Of a stretch of 36,594 bases of DNA, positions 1 to 10,527 are shown one piece after another (the stretch's first letter is position 1; each line of letters begins with the position of its first letter). The DNA lies in contig NMRA01000500.1 in NCBI GenBank assembly GCA_002633005.1, positions 17,519 through 54,112 on the forward strand. Direction: 5' to 3'. The stretch is from Phoronis australis (lineage: Eukaryota > Phoronida > Phoronidae). The notes below the pieces were generated by a model. It was not told where the DNA came from. It worked only from the letters and a program-made list of their open reading frames with translations, and did not search any database. Made by a program: the position numbers and the translations under genes.

Positions 1-589
1 AGTGACACGGGAGTTGCGTCGATCCCAAATTAGCGTTTCTAAAATTTTCCTTGTCCGAAAGTCGCGGGGCAAAAATCCGACGTTTATGACATTGTCCGAA
101 GTTCGAAGGTCATTAAAAAACAGTTTTTGGACCTTGTACGAATTTCGTGGACTATGAAAAACTCATTTCGGAAATATTTATTCTTGGTCGAAAATGGCGG
201 GCCGTCCGAAAATCATGCGACTTTACCGTAAATAAATGACAAAGGATGATGAAATTAGACTAAGAGACATGAAATTAAATTAAAATATAACAGTGAAATT
301 CTGTACAGTAATGAAAAATGATAATTAAGGCAGGTATAGAAGGGGTAAATAAATTATAGCCACTTATTATTATTAAGTTTGAAAGCTTTAATTGAATCTG
401 AATAAAGACAACTTTTCTAAAATGTAGCGACATGTTTCAGCTGTAAAACATCCCCCATTGTCAAGCTTTATTCAGAGAATTGATTCCAGGATGGCAACAG
501 GAACAATACGCAGAAAATTCCGAAATGCGCCAAAATACCAGAACAAGATTAGCTGGCAATCAGCGAATCACAACTCAATATATCAGTGT
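1..589. other. Non-coding stretch, nothing recognised
   Basis: AT-rich sequence with no exon that has both a recognisable domain and usable splice sites. It may be intron or the 5' flank of the gene that becomes visible at 2746. No promoter could be supported. Confidence 0.4.
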
Positions 590-1108
590 CAACGACTTCT
601 GGGAAGCCTGTGCATTGAGTGAGGGCATTTCCAAATATCGAATGTGAATGGCTTCATGCAGTTTCAAGCGATAACGTTTAGTTATTACTGTTAATAATCA
701 TGAAGCAGCATTGTTTGTGTCTAAATTATGTAAATTCTTATCGCTAACTAGGTGTTCTGTCATCATTGTACATGTTATTGTACACTACATGGGATTTTAG
801 AGCGCCAAGTAAACTTGATAAGATTCGTTTTATTCAAAAATCCCTTGTAGTGTATAAATTTGATTGTAGTTTTTGTTAAGCTACCAGTATTGGAGTGAGA
901 CAACTCGCCACTTGGTTACAAGGATAAGGAAGACCTAGTGAGCTATAAGAATTCACATATCTTTAGACAATTGGAAAACAATGCTGCTTGTAGGGAGGCC
1001 ACTGGGGAACGTAGCTTTACGATTAATGACAGTGATGTTAGTTGCTATTGCTGCGTGAACACATTGGGTGTTCGGAAACCCCCTCACCCAATGCACAGGT
1101 TTCCCATG
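590..1108. repeat. Degenerate long foldback (inverted repeat)
   Basis: The left arm (about 590-755) matches the reverse complement of the right arm (about 930-1108) over most of its length. The best blocks are GGGAAGCCTGTGCATTGAGT at 601-620 against the complement of 1074-1095, AGCAGCATTGTTT near 705 against the complement near 980, and AAATTCTTATCGCTAACTAG at 732-751 against the complement near 930-950. A second, inner pair (about 781-798 and 838-855) is nested inside the loop. The open frame at 938-1201 lies in the right arm and has no recognisable domain, so I do not call it a gene. The structure looks like an old foldback or MITE-type element. Confidence 0.65.
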
Positions 1109-1119
1109 AGAAACATGCC

Positions 1120-2745
1120 GCTACATTTTAGAAAAGTTATGGTCTTTATTCAAACTGTAATTGAGTTCATCGGTGCGAGATCTTTTGGTAGAGTTAATTG
1201 AAACGTACCATTTAATTTCTGGGCTAAAAGAGTTAAGAGAAAATAAATCAAGATTTGCAGGGTCATGGTGCAGAGAAATCAACCATGCCAACTGCAAAAT
1301 GTGGAAGTTGAATGACCTGACTTTGTAATGTCACTGTATCTTGATTTGAATTGAAATTTGTAAATTATGGATTTTTCATAAAAAATTACTTATTATCGGC
1401 TGAATAGGTTGGCAGCATTGCCATGTGCTCTTGTTTATTAAATGTTAATTTTAACCATGACAAACAGTAACATGATGTTGGCAAAGAATGAATTAAACAT
1501 TTTAAGACATGTCAGCTGTCATTGTGTATGTGTAGCAATGTAGTTATTGCAAATCCTTTCTTAGGCAAGTATTAATCTGTTTGTGGTCTATGTGTCAGGT
1601 AATAATCTGTTTGTTGTCTATGTGTCAGGTAATAATCTGTTTGTGGTCTATGTGTCAGGTAATAATCAAGCTGATTCAAAATTGTGACCTGAGTAGTTAT
1701 ATGGCATGTTTATATTGGGCTTTTTAGGAAACATATTGCATAGTAGAACCTATGATATTCTCAGTCAAGTGGATGTTGTGAATCATTGATATTTGAAGGT
1801 AATATTTGTAATATTTCCATCCAGGTTTCTCACTAGGTGAGTATGGATTGCTCTAGTAACTCCTCATAGAATTAGCTACACCTTGCTATGCATGTGTGTG
1901 TTAGTATTATGGACACGCTACACATATAACACAGTAAATGGCACTATTTCTTCTTTGTTATGATCCTAATTAGACTCTGCTAATGTTTCAAGTTACTGCC
2001 TTCATATTCCTCTCCCATTAATGGGTTGATTGCTCCACATTTTATCTCGCGAGTAATTCATTTCATGTCATAAAAATTTGGCACTTATAAAATACTGTGA
2101 AAGACCAAATGAGCGCTTTCCATACCTTTGTGCAGAGCTAAACGAACAACCATAATTCTGTATGGTTATACATAGCACAATTTGATGCAGTGTTGAACTG
2201 ACCTCAACCTCACTGTTCTACAATGGATTAAAGATGCCTGAAATGTATTAAACTTGTCATCTACCCTATGAACATTGCATTCTTAGCTTTGTAACGCCTG
2301 TTTGTTTTCTCCAGCTCTTATATGTGTTGTACTAATTGACTAAGTTTGATTATTTTTCTTTCTAGTTTGCTATTTAAACTTTAGCTCACACCTCTCTTGA
2401 CAAATAAAGCATTTTTTAAATTAAAATTGGAACCTGTTACTTGAATATATTTTATTGAGTGATTGGCTTTATATTAATGTGACTTTTGCTTATTGAGAAC
2501 ATTGTGTGGTTTGCAGTTGTCAGATAAAGACACTTTGGCATAGACATGAGTTATGCATTCTTGGGCGTACACATGTTAAGGTATATAGCTTGGGATAAGG
2601 ATTTATTTTGTCAATGAGTATTGTTGCAGTATTATCAAATTTAGATTTCACCTAATTGTTTTGAAATTAATTGGGAATTCCAGGGTAGCATTTGGTTGTT
2701 TCTCATCCTGAAATATGAATTCGCTCTAACTTCATGTTTCCCCAG
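1120..2745. other. Probable intron or upstream DNA without recognisable exons
   Basis: No coding exon recognised. It holds the short 30-bp tandem repeat at 1571-1667 and a segment at about 1265-1320 that recurs near 30125-30180. It ends in the pyrimidine-rich acceptor TTTCCCCAG before the exon at 2746. Confidence 0.4.
1571..1667. repeat. 30-bp tandem repeat, about 3 copies
   Basis: The unit AATAATCTGTTTGTGGTCTA plus TGTGTCAGGT recurs with exact 30-base spacing at 1571, 1601 and 1631, with a partial fourth copy at 1661. Copies differ by single bases. Confidence 0.9.
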
Positions 2746-2883
2746 ACACAACTCCACCAAAGGTCAAGTATTGTCCTTCTGACATTACTCGAATACAGAA
2801 TCAAAGATTTTCTGTTCATCAGTGGGACGAACCTCAATTTGAAGATGATTCCAAGATTCAAGTATTTAGAAATCGAATACCAG
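2746..2883 (+). CDS. Exon: HYR (hyalin repeat) domain, N-terminal half
   Basis: Acceptor TTTCCCCAG and donor GTAAAG bound a 46-codon exon that enters and leaves in phase 1. The peptide opens with TTPPKVKYCPSD, the start of an HYR domain (usually PP.I..CP.DI), followed by the aromatic/acidic block VHQWDEPQFEDDS, which corresponds to the usual V.W..P...D. HYR domains are immunoglobulin-like modules of extracellular adhesion proteins such as hyalin and SVEP1. The junction codon with the next exon is G|GA (Gly). This is the first exon I can identify, but it starts in mid-frame, so the gene begins upstream. Confidence 0.85.
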
Positions 2884-3812
2884 GTAAAGGATTAATGTTT
2901 TAAGCCATGATAATAAATATTAATGAACAGAACACAGTGGAAGGCAACTAGGGGGTATGAAATCATTGTATTGAGTGTTTATGGTAAGGGATCTGTTGTA
3001 ATTATTGTATGGTACGTGTTTTAGAAATGTTAACTGAACTTTATCCTAAATTTTTGTATGTAATTTTTGAAAAAGTGATACATTTGAACCTTGTCAAAGT
3101 ACATATTTAACAAAAAGGACAATTTTAGTTGAACCATGTCAATTTTCTACAATCGTTTAATAGTTTCCTGTTAACACATTTGACTTCCCTTGAGCTGGGT
3201 GAAGGCAGCCAGTTGTTATAGTACAAGTTCTACCAAGGGCAGCATGCTCTTGATCAACTGTGTGTCTGCAAACCAGTCACTTGTGTCAAGACAGAAGTGA
3301 TCAGAAGAAATTCCCTCTGTGCATATCATGGGAGGAAAATGTACGAGATAAAATAAACTGATGAGAATTTCTTCCTCCATTTTTGGCTTGGAGGGGTATC
3401 TAGCATAGTGGTTTAGAATTTTGAAGAAGGTTGTATGTAAATCATCCCATATATAGGTCACACATAATAATCCTTTTGAAATTGACCTACAAAGTCACTG
3501 AAAGTAGTTCTTTGTGAACCCTGCTCTTATTTTACAACTGTCACAGTTGGACTGTGTAAGTAAACCCAGCTTAACAATGACTTTATGGTTCTGGCTGAGA
3601 ACATAATTGTTTTATTAGCCCCATTGGGTTTTGAATAGAAGAGCCTGGTATATTTTTGGCACAGCATACAGTGTAATTGTCTTGGGGCAAATTAATCCAT
3701 TGCACACTACATCAAAGGAGTGTATATTAAGTTCTCACCTCAACAGTTAATTTTTTGTCTACCCGAGCTTTTTGATCACTTATTTATTTAATTCTTGTTA
3801 CTACCATTTCAG

Positions 3813-3917
3813 GAACATCTTTGTTCTTACGTAACACGCGGAAATACTCCATCAAGTATGTTGCACAGGATGCCTTCTTAAACACAGCCAGGTGCAAGTT
3901 TAAGTTGTATCTCAGAT
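3813..3917 (+). CDS. Exon: HYR domain, C-terminal half
   Basis: 35 codons, phase 1 to phase 1, acceptor CCATTTCAG and donor GTAAGT. The peptide includes YSIKYVAQDAFLNTARCKF, the classic HYR ending (Y.V.Y.A.D..GN.A.C.F.V). It completes the domain begun at 2746-2883: the Cys of CPSD in the first half and the Cys in ARCKF are the expected disulfide pair. The exon leaves in phase 1 and joins the lectin exon at 4512 through a TCT (Ser) codon. Confidence 0.88.
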
Positions 3918-3936
3918 GTAAGTAACTTGTTTGTTA

Positions 3937-4207
3937 CTGAAGACAGTGTGTCCTAGTGGGATAATTGTTGCTTCCTTCGCTCAAGATTGTGGGTTCGAGT
4001 ATACCTCTAGACACTAGAGTCAGGTCTCCCAACTCCTCAGCTCGGTCATAACTAGTACATACTTGAGCATTACTACATAATAATGTATAAAAGTGGTTCC
4101 AAGCCATCAGTGCAATGGCCCCACCTGAGCAGCCTGTGCACGTCTGCTACATGTACCTGCACACGTCTGCTACATGTACCAGGCGGCTTGAAGTTATTTT
4201 TTAAAAT
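3937..4207 (+). repeat. tRNA-derived SINE, copy 1
   Basis: The 5' part resembles a tRNA gene with an RNA polymerase III A box (TCCTAGTGGGATAA near 3951) and B box (GGTTCGAGTAT at 3992-4002). The body is clearly shared with the copy near 23725-23964, for example the block CATCAGTGCAATGG followed by CCCAC. Near the 3' end the CACGTCTGCTACATGTACC segment is doubled. TTGTTTGT flanks both sides (about 3927-3934 and 4208-4215), a likely target-site duplication. It sits inside the intron between the HYR and lectin exons. Confidence 0.7.
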
Positions 4208-4511
4208 TTGTTTGTAACAGCCTCATACCTTTGTTGACATAAACTATAAACATACAATTAATGATACAGTGTGGGGACACTTGTTGTTACTCTCTTGTAC
4301 TGTTGCTCAAAATAACCTCGTGGCCTACTAAGAAATGAACAATAGTCATCCTCTTCAGCCTGTCATTTGATGGGAAGGTCTGAGAATATTTTGTGTAGTT
4401 GAGATGTATTTGTTGTTCATGTTTTGGGCTGTAAGTTACTTGAAGTGTCAGGTGAGGTTTTGTTACATATTGTAAATAAAATGAACTAGTAATCTTTTTC
4501 TCTGATTTCAG

Positions 4512-4761
4512 CTGGTTGCAGTGGATACACTATTTCTAATGTATGTTACACTCTGTCCAACAATGAAGCAACGTACAAGAAGGCATTGGATATGTGCTCC
4601 AGGCTCTTTGGAATATTGGCTAACCCTGTTGAATCAGGACAGGAATCTCTGCGAGAATATTTAGTTAAAAAGTACATGGGTTTGGTTATGTTAGGCCCAA
4701 GTGACCAGAAGAAAGAGGGAAAATTTGTCCAACCAAATGGTTTTGATTCCAATGTTGGCAC
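4512..4761 (+). CDS. Exon: C-type lectin-like domain, N-terminal two thirds
   Basis: 83 codons, entering in phase 1 and leaving in phase 2 (AC|GTAAGT). The peptide begins SGCSGYTISNVCY, the N-terminal Cys pair of a long-form C-type lectin fold. It continues with TYKKALDMCSRLFGILANPV, the helix-1 and Cys block (A...C...G..LA.P), then GLVMLGPSDQKKEGKFV, equivalent to the usual WIGL.D...EG.F. The WIGL core is weakened here to MGLV. Domain identity is clear from spacing and Cys pattern; ligand specificity cannot be read. Confidence 0.9.
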
Positions 4762-4887
4762 GTAAGTCATGGCTATATCGCAGTTTTACCTATGTCAAGG
4801 CCCTAGCTTTTATGTAAAAAACTTTGTTACTTTTAGAAGTTTACTCAGTTTGCGGGTGACAGGCAATCCATTCATGCCCATAACTAC

Positions 4888-5145
4888 ACCTGGGGCCCTT
4901 TCCAAGAAACCACTTAAGTTTGTTTTTGATTTAAGTCTAAGATTTGTCTCAACTTTCAAACTTTGAAACTTCCACATCCAGTAAGTTAGTTAAACTTAAG
5001 ACAAAACTTGAGTCAAAAGCTTAAGTCAAAAGCTTAAGTCAAACTTAAGATCACTTTCTTCGAATTGAAGTTTTATGTTAAAGCTGAATTAAATTTAAGA
5101 TTTGTCTTAGTTGAATCAGTTTTCTTGGAACCATCCCCTTGAATC
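4888..5145. repeat. Small foldback / MITE-like element
   Basis: The ends are inverted: GGGCCCTTTCCAAGAAACCA near 4892-4911 pairs with GTTTTCTTGGAACCATCCCC near 5121-5140. The interior is rich in repeated AACTTAAG and CTTAAGTC motifs on both strands. The layout (GGGCCC end, CTTAAG interior) is that of widespread short non-autonomous elements in animal genomes. It lies in the intron that splits the lectin domain. Confidence 0.6.
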
Positions 5146-5743
5146 TTCGCTAACCTCTATTTCCAATGGCTGGTTCATAGGTAACGAGTCGATTGTGTTG
5201 TGTCCTGGGCAGAATTGATGAAGTGATGTACCAGCTATGGATTGGTCTCTACACATTAGGCCAGATTTGTTTCCAATCTGTTTATGGTCTTCAATGACTC
5301 TGAGGATATCAACAGTTTTAGAAGGAAGCCAATTGGTGGATTTGTCTTAAACAAACTTACCAGTTGGGATATGATAACTATGGGGTTCTTTCTGTGCTAG
5401 TATTTTATAGTCAAATCCAGGACTGTGATGTGCTTTCTTTTAGTAAAATCAAATGTCAATTCTGTGTTACCTAGTTATAATTCTTTGGTGAGCAACAGCT
5501 TGAAAAACGTGACAAAATCATACTCTTCAGACTAATTATTTGGCAATATACAGTCATTTTCTGTGTAACCCTATCGACTGTAATGAACTCTAAAGATATT
5601 TTACTTACTTAACAGTTTCTTAGTTTTTTTATGTCTTGACATATTCATCTTCACTCTGCTTTTTGAGGTTTTTAATCATAAATGCCTATCCTTGAAAGTT
5701 AAAAGGAGAAAATAAAATTTGTGAACTATGTTTTTCATTAAAG

Positions 5744-5862
5744 GGTGATAGGAAATACAGAATCCAAGGACTGTGTGGCTGTGGAGCCATCTAGTGGCAA
5801 CATCACTGCTGTGGACTGTAAGGAAAAGAGGCGTTTTCTCTGTCAGCGTGTCATCGAGGATG
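5744..5862 (+). CDS. Exon: C-type lectin-like domain, C-terminal third
   Basis: Acceptor TTTTTCATTAAAG and donor GTCAGT; enters in phase 2 and leaves in phase 1. The peptide includes GNTESKDCVAVEPSSGNITA, then VDCKEKRRFLCQ, the conserved end of a C-type lectin domain (dCv.l....g.w.d..C....fiC). The three Cys complete the fold begun at 4512-4761. No EPN, QPD or WND Ca2+/sugar-binding motif is visible, since VDC stands where WND usually precedes the Cys. Canonical calcium-dependent sugar binding is therefore unlikely (inference). Confidence 0.85.
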
Positions 5863-5939
5863 GTCAGTGTATCTAGTGTGATGTCCTTTTGTTGCTCAGA
5901 ATTCTATAAAGAGCCTGTAATCTTCATGAGTTGTTGCAG

Positions 5940-7875
5940 CTGCAGAAAATCTAGAGTTTGGACTGATGTAAATAGTAGTAAATACTCACCAACGATGTAA
6001 ATAGTAGTAAGTACTCACCAACGATGTCAATAGTAGTAAGTACTCACCAACGATATAAATAGTAGTAAATACTCACCAACAATGTAAATTGTAGTAAATA
6101 CTCACCAAAGATGTAAATAGTAGTAAATACTCACCAAAGATGTAAATAGTAGTAAAAACTCACCAACGATGTAAATAGTAGTAAATACTCACCAACAATG
6201 CTAATAGTACTCACCAATGATGTAAATAGTAGTAAATACTCACCAACGAAGTAAATAGTAGTAAATACTCACCAACAGTGTGAATAGTAAATACTCACCA
6301 ATTATGTAAATAGTAGTAAATACTCACCAACGATGTAAATTGTAGTAAATACTCACCAAAGATGTAAATAGTAGTAAATACTCACCACTAAAGATGTAAA
6401 TAGTAGTAAAAACTCACCAACGATGTAAATAGTAGTAAGTACTCACCAACGACGTAAATAGTAGTAAGTACTCACCAACGATGTAAATAGTAGTAAGTAC
6501 TCGCCAACGATGTAAATAGTAGTAAGTACTCATCAAAGATGTCAATAGTAGCAAGTACTCACCAACGATGTAAATAGTAGTAAATACTCACCAACGATGT
6601 AAATTGTAGTAAATACTCACCAAAGATGTAAATAGTAGTAAATACTCACCAAAGATGTAAATAGTAGTAAAAACTCACGAACGATGTAAATAGCAGTAAG
6701 TACTCACCAACGATGTAAATAGTAGTAAGTACTCACCAACGATGTAAATAGTAGTAAAAATTCACCAACGATGTAAATAGTAAATACTCACAAACGATGT
6801 AAATAGTAGTAAATACTCACCTATGATGTAAATAGTAGTAAAAACTCACCAACGTTGTAAATAGTAAAAACTCACCAAAGATGCAAATCAAACAATCTAG
6901 CATTTGGACTGACGTAAATAGCAATAAAACTCACTAAAGATGCAAATCAAACAATCAGGAGTTTGGACTGATGTAAATAGTAGTAAAAACTCACCAAAGA
7001 TGTAAATAGTAGCAAAAACTCACCAACGATGTAAATAGGTTACTGTAGTAAATACTCACCAAAGATGCAAATAGTAGTAAAAACTCACCAAAGATGCAAA
7101 TCAAACAATCTAGCATTTGGACTGACGTAAATAGTAATAAAACTCACTAAAATGCAAATCAAACAATCAGGAGTTTGGACTGATGTAAATAGTTAGTAGT
7201 AAAAACTCACCAAAGATGTAAATAGTAGTAAAAACTCACCAACGATGTAAATAGGTTACTGTAGTAAATATTCACCAAAGATGCAAATAGTAATAAAAAC
7301 TCACTAAAGATGCAAATCAAACAATCAGGAGTTTGAACTGATGTAAATAGTAGTAAAATCTCACCAAAGATGTAAATAGTAGTAAAAACTCACCAACGAT
7401 GTAAATAGGTTACTGTAGTAAATACTCACCAAAGATGCAAATAGTAGTAAAAACTCACCAAAGATGCAAATCGAGCAATCTAGCATTTGGACTGACGTAA
7501 ATAGTAATAAAACTCACTAAAGATGCAAATCAAACAATCAGGAGTTTGGACTGATGTAAATAGTAGTAAAAACTCACCAAAGATGTAAATAGTAGTAAAA
7601 ACTCACCAACGATGTAAATAGATTACTGTAGTAAATACTCACCAAAGATGCAAATAGTAGTAAAAACTCACCAAAGATGCAAATCAAACAATCTAGCGTT
7701 TGGACTGATGTAAATAGTAGTAAAAACTCACCAAAGATACAAATCAAACAATCAGGAGTTTGGACTGATATAAATAGTTGTAAAAACTCACCAAAGATGC
7801 AAATCAAACAATCAGGAGTTTGGACTGTTGTAAATAGTAGTAAAAACTCACGAAAGATGCAAATCAAACAAGCAG
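5940..7875. repeat. 29-bp minisatellite with 60-bp higher-order units
   Basis: The basic 29-base unit is GATGTAAATAGTAGTAAATA plus CTCACCAAC (for example at 5965, 5994 and 6023). It recurs dozens of times with point changes and occasional short forms. From about 6880 a second unit type appears that contains CAAATCAAACAATCAGGAGT plus TTGGACT. By 7677-7870 this has settled into an exact 60-base unit with an open 20-codon frame. That frame has no other coding sign. The seed sequence, with TCTAGAGTTTGGACTGATG, is visible at 5949-5968, about 80 bases past the lectin exon donor. Confidence 0.95.
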
Positions 7876-8206
7876 GACTAGTGTTCAACTCTGACCCAAG
7901 ATAAAAGTACAGCAGAAGCTCTTTTTGGGATGCTGAATCACTAGCAAACTTCTGATTGGATGTTGCTGGCATGATTATCAGGGAGATAATTCTAGAGGAC
8001 CTGGTTCACAACACAGCTCTTTCCAGATTTTTCCTCCTGGTCTCTTTTTTAGTCTTTTTAGACTCATTAAATTTTGTAAGTTAACCCAGATTCCTTATAT
8101 TTGCTTACGTCAAATGCAGGAATTTTGCAGTTATTCGCGGAGTAGGTGACAGAGATAGAGTATGTTATTAGAAGTTGATTGGGTGTGAAGAAATTTTCAT
8201 TATATT

Positions 8207-8541
8207 ATCCAATGATGTCTGGAGAATAGGTTCGTCATTGGTCTCTAGAGGCATTGTATATAAAATGTTCACTCACTTAGAGACGTGGTTGGTTGTTGGC
8301 AGACGTTTTGAGCTGGTCCGCCAGGTCTTTGTCGATGAATGCTCGTTAAGAATGCTGGAGTACAGGGGGGGTAGGTGGAGTCCTCTGTCTTGGTTCAAGA
8401 GGGGGCGCTGCATTCTTAACGAGCGTAAGGCGGGAAATCCCTCATTCATCGGCAAAGACCTGGCGGACCAGCTCGAAACGTCAGCCAACAACCAACCACG
8501 TCTCTAAGTTAATGAACATTTTATATACTATCCAATGATGT
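8207..8541. mobile_element. Foldback element flanked by a 13-bp direct repeat
   Basis: The left arm (8256-8355) and right arm (8410-8528) are near-perfect reverse complements: GAGACGTGGTTGGTTGTTGG at 8280-8299 pairs with the complement near 8487-8506, and GTCCGCCAGGTCTTTGTC pairs with the complement near 8450-8470. The right arm carries about 20 extra bases (GTAAGGCGGGAAATCCCTC region). TATCCAATGATGT occurs on both sides (8207-8219 and 8529-8541), a possible target-site duplication. The opposing open frames at 8175-8507 and 8273-8491 are a by-product of the palindrome, and no transposase is encoded. Confidence 0.75.
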
Positions 8542-8699
8542 TAGACTTAGCCAAAACATCAAAGTGAGGTCATGCCTTTATTGATTTTCTTCAAAGTAAT
8601 GAAACAAATTATAATCCATTGAGTTGTTATCATTGTTACCTATGGTTGTCAAAATATTTGTAGTGAGCTTTTTAACTCTTTTCATGTGCATAAAAAATT

Positions 8700-9850
8700 A
8701 TGTTCACATGCAGTTTGCTTTGTGTCTGTCTGTTATCTTTGCTTATCATTGGATTATCTCAAAAACTGCTTGATGGATGATGATAAAATTTGGCATTGAT
8801 GCACTTTAGTGGAGACGATGTGCCAGCACCAATCTCTTTGACGAATTTGACTACCGTGGCACCCCCTTTTGATTGTTTTAGTTTTCAACAAGTCATTTTT
8901 ATAATAGGTTACTTTAATTACCCTAAGTATTAATAGTAGACCCGTTAAGCTGCAAATGTTATTTTTACAAAACTTTATGATGTGCTCCAAAGATGCCAAG
9001 AAGTTCAGAATCACATGATTATTTTTTGCACATAATAAGATTCTGTGATTGATTAAGAAAGATTTTAAAATAATTTATGGGTCTACAATTAATAATTTAA
9101 AAGGTTATTTAAGAAATTTGACTCTTGGTAAAGATGGTATCCAATTACCAAAAGCAATTTTGCAGAAGTACATAGTGACAAGCCTCAATTGCTTTTCGGA
9201 CACCTACTATGGCACTCCCTGTTGACCATTTCAGTTTTCTAATAATAAATTGCTTGTATGTCAGTTTTTGCCATCTCTTAATGCACTGGTATTTGGAGGG
9301 AAAACACCATTACCAGTTGTTTTTCGAATTTGACTACCCTCCTCCCCTGTTGGCAATTTGGGTTGTTGACTTTACTGTCAATTATTATTAAATAGCACTG
9401 CTGGACTTGGGTTGTGCTGTTAACTATTGATATTTGGATGGATTTGATAACTGTGGCACACCCCAATCTTGGTTTTCAAGTAGTTTTTGACAAAATATTG
9501 CTTGTCTGTGCATTATTGCTAAAATCGCTTGGCAGATTTTGACAAAACTAGACACAGATGTATGGTGGGACTGCTCCAGCACTGGCAATTTTTGCATGGA
9601 GTTCACTGCAGTAGCACCCCTGTTGCATTTTTAACACAATGGTGGTCCGTTTCTTATTGTCAAAATGGAAAGACAGATTTTGTTGAGACTTGACAAGCGG
9701 CTTTAATTTATAACTGGGATATGACAGCATTCTGTTCATTATTAGACATATTGAGTTAAATTGCACCCATGTTGGTGAGTTTAGGTTTTGACAATATATT
9801 GCTTGCCCATTGTTTACTGTCAAATGGCTTTAAAGATTTTTTGACTGAAC
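8700..9850. repeat. Degenerate interspersed repeat series
   Basis: Loose repeats of motifs such as GAATTTGACTACC(G)TGGCAC, TTGGTTTTCAAG/TTAGTTTTC, and GACAAAATATTGCTTGTCTG recur roughly every 200-230 bases (about 8850, 9190, 9330, 9440, 9600 and 9780). Copies are too diverged to give exact boundaries. They look related in style to the element at 14858-16100. No coding exon is recognised between 8542 and 10251. Confidence 0.5.
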
Positions 9851-10251
9851 TTGTCAAGTTGTTGTTTTGTTGGGGTACGCCTAAACTAGTTGATTTCCGG
9901 CTTTTGTATTATTGTGACCAAGTTAGTTAACAATTTAAAACAATATGCCTGTGAGTGTCAGCAAATACAAGAGGTGTCGGTTTTAAAACTTCATTGAGAT
10001 ACGCGAAACCAATAAACAGTTACACTCATCCGTCTCGTACAATTTTCTTTAGTTCGATTCTAAAAAAACAAAACTACACTGTTACTACTATAACAACTGT
10101 ACTAGACATTAAAATTTATATTATTTGGTTCTTGACCTGGAGAATGTACCTTTAAGAAAGTGCTATGGATAACTAACTAGTATGTTATTCTTATTTAATA
10201 CTTTGTTCAAAAATTAGCAGATGTATGATGTAAGAAGCGTTTGAATTTCAG

Positions 10252-10446
10252 GTGAGAACTGTGTGATGCCTAGAGCACCTCGACACGGTAAACTCAAGTG
10301 TAAACAGTACAAGTTTGGAAGAAAATGCAGAGTTGTATGTAATGCTGGTTATAGACTTCCAAGGAGACGTGCTAAGTACATGACATGTGGACCACTGGGA
10401 CTGTGGAATGGAAGAAGGGGAAGGTTTAGGGCTCCCTCTTGTGGTC
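10252..10446 (+). CDS. Exon: sushi/CCP domain, six-Cys, very basic
   Basis: 65 codons, phase 1 to phase 1, acceptor TTTGAATTTCAG and donor GTAAGT. It reads NCVMPRAPRHGKLKC, then FGRKCRVVCNAGYRLP, then YMTCGPLGLWNG and APSCG, which is the sushi pattern C..P..P.hG...C...fG..C.v.C..GY.L....C...G.W....P.C. Six Cys rather than four is the variant seen in selectins and SVEP1-type proteins. The domain is unusually rich in Arg and Lys, as is the next exon, suggesting a polyanion-binding patch such as heparan sulfate (inference). Confidence 0.9.
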
Positions 10447-10527
10447 GTAAGTATTCAGTTGATGCCTCTTGCATGTAAAATTATAGTCGTCTCAAGCTGG
10501 TAACTGAGCTGTATCGTTGCTATCTAT

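Noticed and set aside
2390-2420. AATAAA in CAAATAAAGCATTTTTT as a poly(A) signal of an upstream gene
   Set aside because: No upstream exon could be identified, and AATAAA is frequent by chance in DNA this rich in A and T.
5220-5400. Peptide YQLWIGLYTLGQICF near 5230, reminiscent of a lectin WIGL motif
   Set aside because: It runs into a stop shortly after, has no suitable donor, and the lectin domain is already complete without it (4512-4761 plus 5744-5862).
5940-7875. CRISPR-like regular repeats
   Set aside because: The units are contiguous without unique spacers, and the genome is eukaryotic. These are minisatellites.
7677-7904. Open frame with a 20-codon repeat (QIKQSGVWTDVNSSKNSPKM type)
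   Set aside because: It is the 60-bp minisatellite read in its one open frame, with no splice context. The opposite strand is open too.
8175-8507. 110-codon plus-strand and 72-codon minus-strand open frames
   Set aside because: Both are consequences of the palindromic arms of the foldback element.
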